A DNA stretch of 64,000 bases from Rallus limicola (lineage: Eukaryota > Chordata > Aves > Gruiformes > Rallidae): the NCBI GenBank assembly GCA_022605955.1, contig JAKCOZ010000015.1:8623287-8687286 (forward strand), given 5' to 3'. Of this stretch, positions 37,101-51,000 are shown piece after piece; positions within the stretch are counted from its first letter, which is position 1, and each line of letters begins with the position of its first letter. A program made the translations under genes and the position numbers. The notes beneath the pieces were generated by a model. That model was not told the DNA's origin. It saw nothing but the letters and a program-made list of their open reading frames with translations, and ran no database searches.

Positions 37101-39700
37101 CATTGATTACCTCGTATGCGTATCAATCCTGCAGAAAAGCAATGCCAGAGAGAAAGATAAATTCATATCTCACTCCTTCTGCCTACTTAGGAAGTCAGGA
37201 GAATGATTTGGTGGTGCTCAAGAAGGAAATCCTCAGAAGGGACTAATGACTTCCCCTTTTATTGTAACCCTTTTACAATCCATCACACTGACTGGTAGAT
37301 TTAGGGCTTCACAGTTAGACCTCCTGGCAGCCAGCTGCTCTGCAGAAATGATTCACACACAGTCCTACAAGAGAGGCAGTTCCAGCCTGAAAGATTAAAT
37401 TCTGCCTGCACCCGTGCCTTAAAATCAGCCTTTCCTTGGACCATGGAGGCTGGCAGTGAGTGAGAGCACCGACCTGCAGATGAGGACACCTGGATTCTGC
37501 TCCAAGCACAACGTAGCCTACGCTTAGTGATTGAAGGTCCCTCAGGAACCAGATCCAGTACACAGCTGGCATTCTGCAATGCTTCATCCTGAAGCATGTG
37601 ATCCCAAAGCAAACCTGGGGAGACTGGTTTTGGTACCTATTTGGTCTACCAAAATGGAATTCAAAGTAGCCAGCATGCTAGATTTCTCTTGGGGCCCACT
37701 TTCATTACTATGCCCAGCTTGCAAACAATTTGGACTGGCAGCTTTTCATCCTTCTATCTTCAGACAGTGGTACAAGTCACACAATTTAAGATCCATAGCC
37801 TAGAGACGAGAATGACTTTTTCCCCCCACAGGGATGGGTGAAATTCTTCATTCTAATATAAAGAAGTAATGGTGTTTCCCTTTTAAACTGCAGCAGTGCT
37901 TGGCTATGTTCAAATCCTTTCCCAATAAGAGGTTCAAACCCATGCCTCAAACACTGTAACAATGGCTTTCACACTTGCTAGTCAGAGTGCTCAGCACCTC
38001 TCATGCTGAAACTGTGCCATCACTACTGGAAACATTTGCTGGACTGGGGAAAGTGTGGACCATGTTTTAAAGTAAAACTAGCAGCTTACCCCTGCACTCC
38101 AATGTAAACTGCCCATGCCCTAGGGTAGGTGGGGAACAGAGACCCATCCAGCCCACAGGGAGATGAATTGACCAGCCTTCAGATTTCAGTCCAGCTTCAG
38201 CATTAAGATGCTCAGTGCGAGCCGTTCTTGCCTTTAGGCAGAAGCACAACTATTGATTTTAATCTCCAACTAGACAGAAGTTTTAAAAATCACATTTTTG
38301 GATCAAAACCCCATCTATCTATGTCCCATTTAAAACATTATTTATCACTTCTGGTTCATTTTCTCAGCATTTCAGTTTGTAACACTGGACCAATGCTCAA
38401 CTTCTTCACGTGAGCAATGTGAACATTACACCAAGATGTAGCAGATGCTGCAAACTGACAGAGCAGACAAAGTCTAAAAAAGTAAAATATGCCTCTTAAG
38501 GCGTATTTACCTGAACTCACATTCTATCTAAGCTCCTCACAAAGCTTCCAACAAACACAGATACAAACGAATTACAACAAATACCCTGCAAACACAAAGG
38601 TGGTTTTATATCTGTGAGCTATGCAACTAACATTATGATGGTCTTGATAGCTTTTTTTTTTATTTAATGACCTATTGATGACTTACAGGTTAATTTCCTG
38701 ATTATTATGTTCCGAGTCAGAGAAGATTACTCACAACTAGTGCAACCATCAAGATTTAATAGAAAAGTCACTCAGCAAACAAAAGAAGAAAAGCCAACAG
38801 TGGGAAGCAATTTGAAGCATAAGCACCTAATGAAGTGAGAACATGACAACACAGTGCTCGTAAACTGGGAATTTTTTTTATAATACCACATCAAATATTC
38901 AGTTGATGGAAGAAAAAAAAAGCCAGATGGCGCTGCTTTCTTTAGGCAACAGGTGTCTATCGAACAAATGGTTTGTTAGGAATCTATGTGTTCTTGAAGA
39001 AAAGAAAAAAAAAACCCTTTGCAATGTCTTTCAGGTAATCTGCCAGTAAAACACCAACATAAACCTCTGTTCCTACAGCCAGACAGTAACAGCGCAACTG
39101 CTGAGGGGAACCAGTGCCTGGAGATCACAGGTAGAATCAAAGTGCCCATGCGTTGTGATGAACGTACTCAGCATCTAAGCCAATTAAAAGAATCCTTATC
39201 AGTCATATTTAATGCTTTCTGCCCAGTAAAGTCTATAGGCTGTTCACCACATCCCAGAGCTGTCAAATACCTTCAATGTCAGTTTTAAAAGCAATGCCAA
39301 GGACTTAAGCAAAACCAACTGTCTTTTTAAAATACATGCTCTGGTTCAATCCAATGCTACTGAGCAAAGTGTAAACAGTGCTGAGGGAAATCCAAGCAGA
39401 ATCTTCACAACAGTGAAACACATATTTGAGATGGAATTTCCTCATGCTACTTCAAACCATGCCTCAGTAATGAACAGCAATCAAATTGTGCAGGTACCAT
39501 TTTCAATAATCCAGACCTAAAGATTTCATGTACCAAACCAACCAACCAACCACTCATTTATACTGTCAAATTCCTGGCTTTCCAAAAGGTTTCTGCCTAT
39601 GAAACTGGCAAAAAGATAATGCGAAAGGGATGTAAATTGGTATCTGAAAATTATATATTGGAACACTATTAGACAAAGAAGCTATAAAAAAAAATGATTA
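31111..39700. other. Intergenic DNA, nothing recognised
   Basis: Long stretch of single-copy AT-rich sequence with minor simple repeats, such as (AACC)n at 39534-39551. Short ORFs of 60-145 residues show no domain or splice context. Distal regulatory elements for WNK2 or NINJ1 may lie here but cannot be recognised by eye. Confidence 0.5.
39534..39551 (+). repeat. Short (AACC)n repeat
   Basis: About four and a half AACC units in a row. Too short to be of note beyond slippage potential. Confidence 0.85.
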
Positions 39701-39704
39701 AAGG

Positions 39705-40215
39705 TGATGAACAGGAGCTAGCAGCATGCATTGGCAGTCAATGTGACCAAAAACATCCTGGGCTGTGTTAACACACAGTAGATGATGGGAAGCAACCCAG
39801 GACTCATGAAACCACCTGTAGAAAACTGCATCCAGTTTTGGGATACCAATACAAACCAGACATCAAGAACGTGGAGCAAGCTCCGCACTGTGCCACCAGA
39901 CAGTGAAGGGACTGGAGCCCTTGCCCTGTGAGGGAGAAGCTGAGGGAATTGCTCTTGTTCAACATGATGTTCTGAGAAGACCTGTAGGAGACCTACAGAG
40001 AGCCCTCCAAGGAGGCAGAGCCAGGTTCTTCATGGCAGTGCTTCGTGGGACGATGAGAAATAACAGACATTAGCTGAAACAAGGATTCCGGCTAGACAAC
40101 AGAAATAACTTTCACCACGAGGACAAATTGCCCAGAGTCTTCCAACTTGGGAGGTTTGCAAAACTGGGCTGGGCTACAGCCCTAAGTCACTTGTTCTGTG
40201 ATACAAAAGAACCTT
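39705..40215 (+). mobile_element. Old CR1 LINE fragment, plus orientation
   Basis: In the plus direction it shows 'catcctgggctgtgttaac' (39755-39773), a 'catccagttttggg' block (39829-39842), an 'aagggactggagcccttgccctgtgaggg' block and 'agctgagggaattgctcttgttcaa', the normal order of CR1 ORF2 C-terminal sequence. Stops and indels are frequent. A T-rich stretch follows at 40237. Confidence 0.78.
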
Positions 40216-41201
40216 CTGAACAGATTCCCGCCACCTTTTTTTCTTTTTCTTTTTTTTTTAATTACATTTCAATAGCATGCATTGTTCTATGGATCACTTT
40301 TTGGAGTAGTTCCATGCCTTTTCATTTAACTGGATTATTCCTTCCCCTTTACCAACAGCAGCTTCTTCTCTTATTTACCCCATGAGCCATGGAAGGACAT
40401 GCCATTCAAATGCACACCTGTACAAAGACCTGACATTTTAAATAGATGCAGGCTTTACTCATGTTCACAGATAGCCTAATGCCACTCTCTCTTCTAGAGC
40501 ACTGCAGCACCATTGACGACAACATCTGGAAAATATCTTAGGCTTGGCTTTGTTCTGGTATGTATTATTGATTCTGTATCATCTCTGACTACCTTTGATT
40601 ATACATTTGATGGAAAATGTTAAAATTAACCTTTCCAAAAATACATTTCCCAGAGATTGCATGTAGATGTTTTTAAATTACTTTCTTCCTATTTTATGTA
40701 ATAAAATCTATACAAGTAATTTCATGATAATAAGAAGATTCTATTGGCTAGAATAAAACAATGACAACACAGCTTGGAAATTCAGATGCAGCTGATTCCT
40801 CATGTGGATGTAGATTCAGCACCTCTAAAGCACCTATACACCGTCCACTGCCTCTTGCACCTGTCTGTGAACTGTTTGCTTTGCAGCATGCCAGCTGAGT
40901 TACGCGGCTTCAGACACATGCAAACATGTGTTTTCCTTAGCAAGGTACTTTACCAGCTATGATAAATCATTAATGCACATCACAGTAAATTTCACACATA
41001 GCTTTTAATAAAGGCAATGTTCAAGCTCACCAGAACTTTTAGACCCGCCTTACTGTGCTAAACTTGTAACTTTATATCCCATCTCATTTCAGCTATACAA
41101 TTTTTCACAACTTCTGTGTAGAAATAATGTGTTCTTTAATTGTACAGAAACACACACATACATGCTGTGCTTAAAAAGAGGTGCGGTGATTTTACTGTGA
41201 C

Positions 41202-41271
41202 TTTAAACCCAGAAATTAATATCTAGAAATAGACCAATTTAAACCCAGAAATTAATATCTAGAAATAGACC
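41202..41271. repeat. 36-bp direct tandem duplication
   Basis: Two identical 34-base units starting TTTAAACCCAGAAATTAATA, at 41202-41235 and 41238-41271, separated by AA. The lack of any mismatch suggests a recent slippage-type duplication. Confidence 0.95.
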
Positions 41272-44200
41272 TATCTAAGCTATTTGAGCCTGAAACTGTA
41301 GAAGTGATGAAGTCCCTAAGACTGAGGATAAAAATATTTCCTCCTATTGAGTCTCGTCTATCCATACTCTTGACATTTATTTCCTATTTCAAGTAAAAGG
41401 TTGAAACTATTCCCAGCTAGCACTGTGCTGTAACACTTCTTGGCGAATGAATGCTGTCCCCTTGCAGGGGACACGCTGAAGCAGCCTTTCCAGGATGGAG
41501 TTAACAGAAAGCCCAAGCCCACGGTGCCAGATCTCCTCAGGAAGTGTGCTCCGGAATTAGAGAACAGCAGAACCACCTGACAACCTGGCTGCCTGTCATC
41601 AGTCGAAAAAGAAAAAAAATGGGATCAACAGACTCTCTAGGGAGAAATGCCAATAATTTTTATAAAGCAGTTTTTTGTCCCATGGCCCAGGCTAGGGGAC
41701 TGCACAGTTATCTATGTACGCACAGTTTGTGATTAGACAGCACCCTGACACACCATGTCGACCCTACGTGGATTCCTCTGTTTTCCAGATGCCATGTGGC
41801 TGTGTCACTGCTCTGGGCACGGAGCATCCCTCCTTCAGGGGCGATGCAGCTGCTTCTGGGTCACTGTGGTGCAGCGTCCCAGCCAACCCATTCCATGTAA
41901 CGCGAGGCCACCCATGTTCTCCTCCCCATGCTGGGCACACCCGAGCTTGCAGTCACACTAGCTGCTGGAACAAACAATGCAAAGCACTTTATACTCTGGG
42001 AACATCTGTTTACACAATGCAGAGCAGAGCAGTGAAGAGCTTTATCTGCATGTACAGCTAATTTGCTGTGTGCTCTGAATAGAATGCACTGTACAGAAAC
42101 GTGTTGGTGCATGAAGGACAGCAAGCCCAGGGGAAGTAAGCACTACAGCATGGAGGTGTCATTTATGTAACGGGTAGTACTTGCTCTTTACTGAGAAAAT
42201 TAGCTTCCTTACACTTCTAAATGCATCCAGAATGAATCCAAGATTATTGTTAAATTGTGTATCCTGGCTCAGATCATTTTCACAAACTCCAGACATCCCT
42301 ATTTTAATGCTAAACCATTTGCGTAGATGTTTCTGCATATTTCTAGGTAGGAGCTTACTCATTTCCTTCTGGCATGAGTCCAATGCTGCTTGAAACCTTC
42401 TCTTTTCAAAAAGTCTGTTTCAAGTATGTGTGTGCCAAGCAAGCCAGCACATCTTATGAAAAAGAGTATTTTTAATTGCTAGTTTCATAGATTTTAAATC
42501 CAAAACGGACAATTGTGAGCACTGAATCTGATCTGAATAACAGAGGCCAGGGATTGCCCTATGTGCTTCATGCATTAAGCCCACAACTGGTTCTATGTGA
42601 AAAAGTCCTTCCAGCACATACTGACCACATGCAAAGGGCACCAGCACATGCCCTGGTCACTGGCATTTTGGGAAAGTTCATAGTAAATCAAAACACTCGG
42701 GTTCCTTTCAGCACATTGATACCATCATACCCATCCTTGTATCCTGATTCCTGGGGGCTGCCAGGCAGACCTACAATTCAAGTTACTCCAGAGCAATTCC
42801 AGCTACTTGCAATGCAAGTAGGCTGTCATATAGTGGATTCATAACCCTCCTCACCCCTGTGCTCTGCAACAGCAATCATCCACAAAATGTTTTCTGAAGT
42901 AGCAGAGAATTAGTTATTTGCCTGCATCACAGAAAACTGCTCTGGCATACTGGTGTCATGCGCCCACAAATATAAACCACTCTTCCCCAGACAGTTGTTA
43001 CCGACCCTAAAAGGATTCTGCTGGCCTGCTCTCTGATGGCATGGCCACAGTAGGTGCACTACTACAACTAATTCTCAAACCAAAACTTGACTTTGGCAAG
43101 TCTCAGCTTATCTAACCTCCTTTCAGGGAGCATGCCCAACCAACTCCTCCATTCCCAACCGACTCCAACATTAGAGGCAGCTGTAGCCATAGCCCAATAC
43201 AGTTTTAATTCTGCTTCTCTCTCTTTTGCTCCAATACATAGACTAACCCAGATACTCCATTCAAACTTGTCTGCAGCGTGTACATGCTTGATAGCCATGA
43301 TCATACAAGAGCTTCCACCCTTACCTGCACTCCATTGCTCCAGACTTAGCTGTGGTTAGTGGGAAGTGTCTAATTTCCTAACATAAACATTGCAAAATAA
43401 CTTATGGCTCTATGGAATTAATAGTGTCATTTAAGTGTAGATCTACTAAAAGAGCCAGGGTATGCAACAGGTTGGATCTAAATTATGTATCATGACCCCT
43501 GGACACAAAAGGAACTATGGAAGATTAGCTTGCAGTGTCACTTACATCACCAGATATGTCCAACTGCAGAGATGTAATTCCATACAGGCACCATTCACAG
43601 TAGAAAAAAGCCCCATTTTCATCCACATTACGAAGTGATTTTAAACAGCTTGCCTTGCTGGGGACTAGCAGACAGAAGCACATGAAGCAAAGGCTGATTT
43701 TAGAGAAATGAATGGAAGACGCAGGGAATCATGCAGTTCTGCTGATAGGCTAGATGTCAGGCCCTTCAAATCTCTTTTGATTTTTCTTTTATCCACACTT
43801 TTTCTTTTAAAAGGTAAAGTGAAACAGGTCTCTTCTTGGGTGGGATCTTCCTACTGCATCCTGTCCTGCTATTCGCAGAGTATCATGGAAAATCCTTTTT
43901 GTCCATCTTCTGGCTCCCAAGTAGTTCACACAAACAGAAAGTGCAAGCATCAGGCAGGAAATTTTGATGGGAGACCACAAGAAACAACCAAATGTATAAT
44001 TCAGGTGATAATATAAAGAAAAAAAGCTCAGTTTCTTTCCTCCAGTTGCCATCCAATAGGATTCACAACCTAAGAAGGTATCAGATACTGAGCTAGTCAT
44101 TTTTTAAACTGCTGTTTTTATTAATATCAGCCAGGTGTTTGGAGCAAGAACTGCCTTAAATCAAGTTTTTATCCCTGAAATTATTTCTAAACCACCATGA

Positions 44201-47200
44201 TCTTATGCAGGGCATAATACATGCTTTGAAGGAATAACAGGAAATCAAAAAAGGAAGAAAAAGCACACAACAATGTGCTTTCGCTGCCAGCAGTGATACA
44301 TGTGATACAAAAAACTTTCACCTCTTCCCAAAACAAAAAAACCCAGTCAAGCTACACATACCCTTTCATCCTTCCCTCTAGGTTTTGACAGTCTGATCTG
44401 TTCTCCCAATAGAGAGGTCATACTAAATGCCATTTAGTTACTCAAACTTGTGCTCTAGTTAGGAAGTACCGGTTTGCATAACGACTTGTTTTTATAGTGA
44501 CCACAAATGCCAGGTAGGACCGTGTATTTTTTATTCTCTTTGGCCACATAAATAGTATTTGCTGAGAGAAAAACAATCCTGAGGTTTAAAAAAAAACAAC
44601 AAAAAACCCCCAAACCGAAAATCCCACAGCAAAACCAAACAAAAAAAATCCTGACATTTCAGTGAAAATGCTTAGTATTGTCCTTTCTGGTTAGGATTCA
44701 TTAGTGTTGTAGGGTAGTTTTGTGCCTGTCACAGTCATCACAGCAATTTTGGGGGAAAAAACCAAAACAGTTCACAATGATTGAGAATCTAACTCAGACT
44801 GCAGACTGCTCTGCATAATGCTGACCAAAAATCCCAACTCAGACTCATGTGATAACACTTGCAGAGTTCTCATTTGATAATGACTGTGCTCAAATCCACA
44901 CACAAACAAGAATGACCTACCACCCAGTACTGTCTTGTTGCTTCACTACACAGCTGCAGGCTGACCACACCACCATTCCGTTACCTCTCTTGCCACCGGC
45001 AACTATTTTTTGTTGGGAGCAAAACGTCTTTCCATAACCAGCAAAATTTTTGGGTTTTTTTTTTCAGATTCATCCAGCAGAACTAACTCAAAGGCTAGTT
45101 AACAGGAAAAATTATTGTAAAAAAAAAAAATCAATACTGGGATGACAAGCACAATAATAACAAAGATGCAACACAGAATTGACTTGTTTCAGCCCATATA
45201 TGAATAGGGAAGCATAGACCATTCCACAAGCTCAGACTAACCTGTTTCTAAGCTCCACTGAAATGACACCCATTTCCAGTAAATTAATCACAGTTCCTAC
45301 CCTCACAGAGTTACCAGAGGAGTAACTCATCCCTATCACTCTTAGAGAGCAAATCTTCCCTCACTTTTAGGATTACAGGCAGAATATTTTCACTAGAGTG
45401 AATCAAACCTTCACAACTTTTAGAACTGCCAAACAAGTTTCTCCAGGTGTGTTTGCAAAGAGCTACAGAAGATAGAAAGGGGTGATTAAAAATAGCAGTA
45501 TCTCTCAAGATGTCACTGGACACTTGCAGCCAGAGAGGATTCTGACCAGCCCTTCTCAGGATCCAAACACTGAGGCAATCACAGTGCAAGCATTTCTAAT
45601 GACAGTTAAAATAACTGGCAAAGTGTCTGATTAAAGCTAGCCTAGTTGAGAGGCTAACCTGAAGTTCCGCTCTGACAAACGCAAACAACTAAGGAAAGCA
45701 TTGTGCTCTTTCAAGCCTTGGACTGACAACAGTGTGATCTACAGCTGTGCTTCAGGGTCAGTGTCACCTCTCACTGAGCTTACCCTTTCCCAAAATAACT
45801 GTACCCATCCTGGTGAGCCGTAACACTACCTGGGCAATCAGGACAACATTCCTATCCACCACGAACACTGCAGGTGAGGGTTCAGCACAGCACTGGTTCA
45901 GAATAGGGCTCCACATACTTTTTTTCAGCTTATGTCCATTCTTGTCCTTCTACTGTGTATTCTCCTCCACCTAAGAACAAGAGACATAACTGTATCTTTG
46001 CTCTCTCAATACACTGTTTCTTTCCTTTTCCATGCACTAGAACAACAAAACTATTTCTCTTTTTAAATACGTGCTTTCTAGCCTACTGCATTGAAGAGAG
46101 GCAGAGAGGGCCATTAGGAATCAAGATAAATAAGGATTTCCTATGAAGTCTAATTAAATCAATGTTTGCTGTGCAATTTGTGAGCACACTAACTTGTGAA
46201 TGTACACTGTATCAAGGGTGTTTTTATGAGATGAAAATTAATGATCAATTCAACACCCTCCTGAGTACAGTGAAATGTAATTTTCAGTGACCTTTAGCAT
46301 GAATGGAAGCCTAACGTGCTTAATTTGTGCTTAGCCACATCTGGTTGTCCATATGCTTTTGTGGCTCTAAAAATTGATTCAGTCGCCAATTAAGTCTGCT
46401 GTAGCAAAAAGTCACTGTGAACTCAAACCAAAAGTCAGCTATGAGAAGTCAGTGCAGAGAATATGAATTTCTATCAAACTCCACTGGCAAAACTCCAAAG
46501 GACTAAATAGTCACAAAGGCTCACAACATTTTAAGCCGGTCGCCACAATTTCCACCTTCATACATGCTCAGTAGCTACTGAATGTTAGACAGCTGTGCCC
46601 ACCTACTACACAGAAAGAGCTGCAGCAGTATGGCATACAGTAGTGATTTTCATTCGGTCCTTACGCCTGAATCTGCATTTTCAGGCAAACCCCCTTGGCA
46701 GTGGACACCAGAGCTCTTACGTAACCCCGGAGGACCTGCTGAAGCAGACTGTAAGGTGATCTCGGTGCATGCCTAGGAGACTCGAGCTAATGGCTAATTC
46801 CCCAGCACAATGGCTACAAAATGAGGGCAGCCATTCCTGCGGTGGCCTCTCGCAACCCGTTCACAGTAGTGGGTCTGACAGCTTTGTGTTTATTTTGCTA
46901 AGCAATTACAACTGGGGCCGCTTGTGGAAAAATCCTACCTTGGTGACAAAGGAACTGGTAGCAATGCTGCTACATCGTCTTTTACATGAGGCCTAGCAAA
47001 AGGTCTTCACACCTTTTTTAAAAAAAACTTGTTTATATTTACATGCTCTGTGTTTATTTATATCCTGCATGTTTGCTTACATTCTGTAAATAGAGTACCT
47101 GTTTATACAGTGATCAATTCCTAACGCAGACGATTCTGCAGCAGCTAACCTGCAGAGTACATGTCTGGACACCACACAGAGGCACAGGCTCACTGCACGA

Positions 47201-47351
47201 CAACCCGAGAGCGCTTCCAGGGCAACTGAACAATTCATTCCTGGCCTTAGAAGAGATTACATGTGGTTGTGTAAGACATTTGCTTATTTATTTCCCTTAC
47301 CACTGTTAGATTTAATAGCCTTTAGCTATAGTATAGGTGGGAAAATAAGCT

Positions 47352-47370
47352 GGGGGGGGGGGGGGGGGGG
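47352..47370 (+). repeat. G19 homopolymer
   Basis: Nineteen consecutive G on the plus strand, about 650 bases upstream of the NINJ1 start codon and about 200 bases before its CpG island. Length is likely unreliable in assembly. Confidence 0.95.
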
Positions 47371-47834
47371 AAATCCCAACAAGACGATGAAACTGACAAC
47401 GAGAAGTACTGGTAAGAGCACTGGTCAAATACAACCGTGGCCTTCAATTGTCAAGACAGAGTTTTGTAAAAATGAAACAACTGCATACATTGGCGATTAC
47501 CTGTACTGCTCCCGTGAACGGCACCAACTGTGATTCTCTGACAGCGTTGAAAATTGGACTTTAATCCGACTCTGTTAGGTCTTATACCCATGCCGAGTGT
47601 GCGGGGCAGCGGCTCAGGCCCCCAGCCCGGCTCAGGCCCAAACTGGGCAGGAGGCGACGAATTTCACCCCGTCCTGGTCTCTATCCCGCATAAAAACCTC
47701 CACCGGTACGGACGACAGCCCCCCGCTCCGGTCGGTAACCTCCTCGGTCCGGGCTGGAAAGACAGCCCCCGGGGCGGTGTGTATGAGCGGAAGGAGGGCG
47801 GGCTGCTAGGCAGGGCAGGGCAGCGGGGACCACT

Positions 47835-47882
47835 GTGCCTGCTTCGGCAGCTGCCGCCGTGCCTGCTCCGGCAACCGCCGCC
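47835..47882 (+). repeat. 24-bp tandem duplication in NINJ1 5' region
   Basis: Unit GTGCCTGCTTCGGCAGCTGC... at 47835-47858 is followed at once by a second copy at 47859-47882 with three differences. It lies about 140 bases before the start codon, within the likely 5'UTR or core promoter. Confidence 0.85.
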
Positions 47883-48019
47883 TCACTGGAAGCTTTCTCC
47901 TCTGCGGCCAACGACCCTTCCCACCCCGAAGCCGCCGAGCCGGTTCCAGCCGGGAGAAGAAGGCTCCCCGCAGGCAGCCGGCGCCGAGGCCGCACGGGCC
48001 CGCCCTGTTCTGCGCCGCG

Positions 48020-48091
48020 ATGGACTCCGGCAGCGAGACGCACGAGCTCAACGGGCTGGCGGAGGGCGCGGAGTCTGCGGTCGTGGAGCGA
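48020..48091 (+). CDS. NINJ1: NINJ1 coding exon 1
   Basis: Encodes residues 1-24, from [12 protein letters not shown] to the end of VVER. The reading frame ends in phase 0 at CGA, followed by a GTAAGG donor at 48092. The acidic, non-helical N-terminal segment is variable in the family. The exon sits inside the CpG island. Intron 1 is 7426 bases. Confidence 0.93.
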
Positions 48092-51000
48092 GTAAGGGGC
48101 CGGGGGCGCCTCCGCCGGCTGCGCGGGGTCGGAGGGTGGGAGCGGACTTGGCTGCCGCGGCGCACGGGCATGGCGGGCGGGAGCTGGATGGCGTAAAGGC
48201 GGCGGAGCCCGCTGGGGAGGGGGCCGGGGAGCGGCGGGTCTGGCACCAGCGGCCGGGGTGCCGTGGGCTGCCTAGAGCCCATTCCCGCCTGGGCCGCCGA
48301 CGGGGCAGCGGCAGGTGTCCCCCCGGAGCTCCCTCCGAGTCGGGGCGGGAAGGGATGGCGCGATGTCTGCTGCCGCAGCCTCGTAACCGGCGCTTCTCGG
48401 CCGTTCCGGCTTTTTACACGCCTGCCGCCGACCCAGCAATGTTTCTGTAGGGATGCCGCTGCCAGCGTCCCGTGTTGTCTCGCTTCAAAGAGGCGAGTGC
48501 CGCGAAGGGACTGGGAAGAAAATCCTTTCTGGGCCTTGGCCCAGTGACCCCTTAGTTCTACACACGAGCGGAGAGGGCATCAGGTGTCCTCCCAGCCCGA
48601 AATTCCTGCTCGGAGCACGCCGCACACTGAACCTGGGCGGTTCTGACCCGGCGGTTCCCACCCAGCTGATTTGGGAGAGGATGGAAATGTGCCTCGGGGG
48701 CATCTACCCAGGACACCAGTGAGCATAGAGGTGGGAGGGATGACCTGAAAGGTCGGTCCTGAATGGGGGTGTGGGTTGTTGGGATTTTTTTCCATACAGT
48801 AATTCAAATCAAAACAGGAAGAGAAATACCCAGCTTTTCACTACTCCATGTGGTCAGAACATGACCAGAGAGCTTCACTGGAAAGCATTTCATCCCATAT
48901 TCTGTTTACGCCGAAAGGATGTTTTCCAAGTGTGCTGCTTGTCTGAAAAGCCAGACTGGTAAAAGACTGCCTTTTAAGTTGCTCTGGAAAAGACTAAACT
49001 CTAAAAAGCAGCTCTTGTTCCAACATAAACCACTGCCACATAGGAACAGTTGTGCTAAACCATCTTTACATCACTAGTAAAACTTTCTGGTTACAAACAG
49101 ACTGGACTGATTGTGTAGCTGCTCTGTCCATCCTCCCTTCCCAACAAACCTTTGTAGTCACGAATATCATTCCAAGAAAAAAAATAAAAATCTGTTTTTA
49201 ATAAATCTTGGAAAGTACCTGAAGAGAACCAAGGCTGTGATACACTGGTCAAACTGGTGGGCTGGAGGAGTTTCCTTCAAACCAGTGACCTTGTGGCAAT
49301 CTTTTCTATTAGCATGGAGTTGTAATTGCATCACAAGAGCTAGTTGTGGGGATTTTTTTTTTTTTAAGTTGGCCTGCCCAAGTTTTTCTGCAGCTTTCCT
49401 GTTTACTTCCTCTTCAGTTGCAAACAGTCATGGTTTTGTTACATCTTTCCCATAGAAGCCACAAGTTCTTTGTGAATGCCATATAAAGAATAACTGGCAG
49501 GACATACTATGTATGTAGGCAGTAGCACTTCAGAGAACTTTACAGACACTTTGTTTCATTTTTCTCACAAAAAAAGAAAAAAAAAAGGTATATGCAAGGT
49601 AAAACAGATGGGGACAGGTTTATTAAAATACAGCCTGGGAACAGGAGATTCATTAAGAGATCTGACCAAGTTCACAGAAACAAAAGAATGCTCCAACTGA
49701 GCAGCTTGGATTGAAAGACCTTCCACCCCCACCTCCTGACCCCCCTCTCCAGCTCTCCCACCCCCAAATGTAATTCCTAAAAGTAACTGATGATTCAGTC
49801 CAGAGGTAGGGAATTTTTTCTGAGTCAGTGCTGAGATGAACAAGTGATCTAATGGTTTACCAGGGGAAAAGAAATAGTATCTTCTGAGGAGGTGTGCAAA
49901 GGAACTAATAGCCCATTACATTACTGGTATAGCTAAAAATATTTTTGTCATAAGAATGTTTCTTTTCTTTTTATTTTCTCTATTATTCTGGATCAGTGAG
50001 ATCTCTGAGGCAGAGAGGAACTCTGATCCCTAAGCAACCATACGGCCCATTACGTTCTCAGTATGTAAGTGATGGAGATGTGTTTTGGTTCAACAGACTC
50101 TTGCAAAACGCTGTAAAGACCAGTCCGCTGTAAGATCAGCATGACTCAGACTTTTATTTACACAGCCTTATTATTACATGGCATGTTCCCATTATTTTAA
50201 AATCAGCACTGTCCCTAAACACAAGAATTTAAGGAAGTTCCGTCCTTGACCTTACAAACCCATAGGTCCCACGGATCGAGCAGCTTGTCTGATCCCATTT
50301 TGAATCAAGGCTATTTGGCTATTCAAAGTGTCTAAAAGCTGCCATGCAATTGCAGTAATCACTAACCTGAAAGAGAATGGAAACCGTATGCAGAGCTAGA
50401 GAAAGCCAAAGATTATGAAAACTATATTTCAGAGTAAATGTACAAACATACCTGAAGGCAAAGAACCTTCTGACAGCCTAAGAAAGGTGTTATCAATCAG
50501 AAGCTCAGTTCTTAGAAACCTTGTTTGGAAAACAGAAAAAATAATTGGTGTTATTTTCCCAAATATCTTATACAAAACTGTGGGGCTCTTGTATTTAATG
50601 AAGAGATTCTACTTCATGAATATTTAAAGTGAGGGTCCTGTGAAAATATTAAGTGCTAATACTGTCCTAAAATAAGTATTTGTGTGTTTTCAGAACCCAG
50701 ATAAGACACTCTGGGCCTGACAAGCAAATATGTTGAGCTGCAGTCTCAGCTGATATGAGTAGGAACAATTACACACTGCAAATGAAGATTAAAGTGACTC
50801 AGGCTGTACTTCTGGCTTATGCTTTGCAGTTTCTGGTTCTAAGTATTAATTTAGGAATTTGGAAGCTCACCTTGCTAGCCACAAAATGCTGACTGGTTTT
50901 CTCTTGGAATTTAAGAAGAAAACAGGAACCAGTCTACTGCAAACACCTGTAACTTCATTACAGGAGGAGTAAATTCAGTGTTCGTAACAGATCTGACTCT

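Larger units (their letters stand above)
40216..47575. other. Intergenic DNA upstream of NINJ1
   Basis: AT-rich single-copy sequence with a 36-bp tandem duplication (41202-41271), A-rich patches (44589-44650, 45119-45130) and a G19 tract just before the NINJ1 CpG island. No exon recognised. Confidence 0.5.
47580..48420 (+). promoter_or_regulatory. CpG island, NINJ1 promoter and 5'UTR
   Basis: GC- and CpG-dense block that surrounds the first coding exon of NINJ1 and spills into intron 1. A weak TATA-like word, GCATAAAAAC, lies at 47689-47698, but CpG-island promoters often lack a TATA box, and no start site can be fixed. A 24-base tandem duplication lies at 47835-47882. Confidence 0.8.

Noticed and set aside
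47554..48450. A 298-residue plus-strand frame across the NINJ1 CpG island
   Set aside because: It is out of frame with NINJ1 exon 1, low-complexity, and reads through the NINJ1 splice donor.
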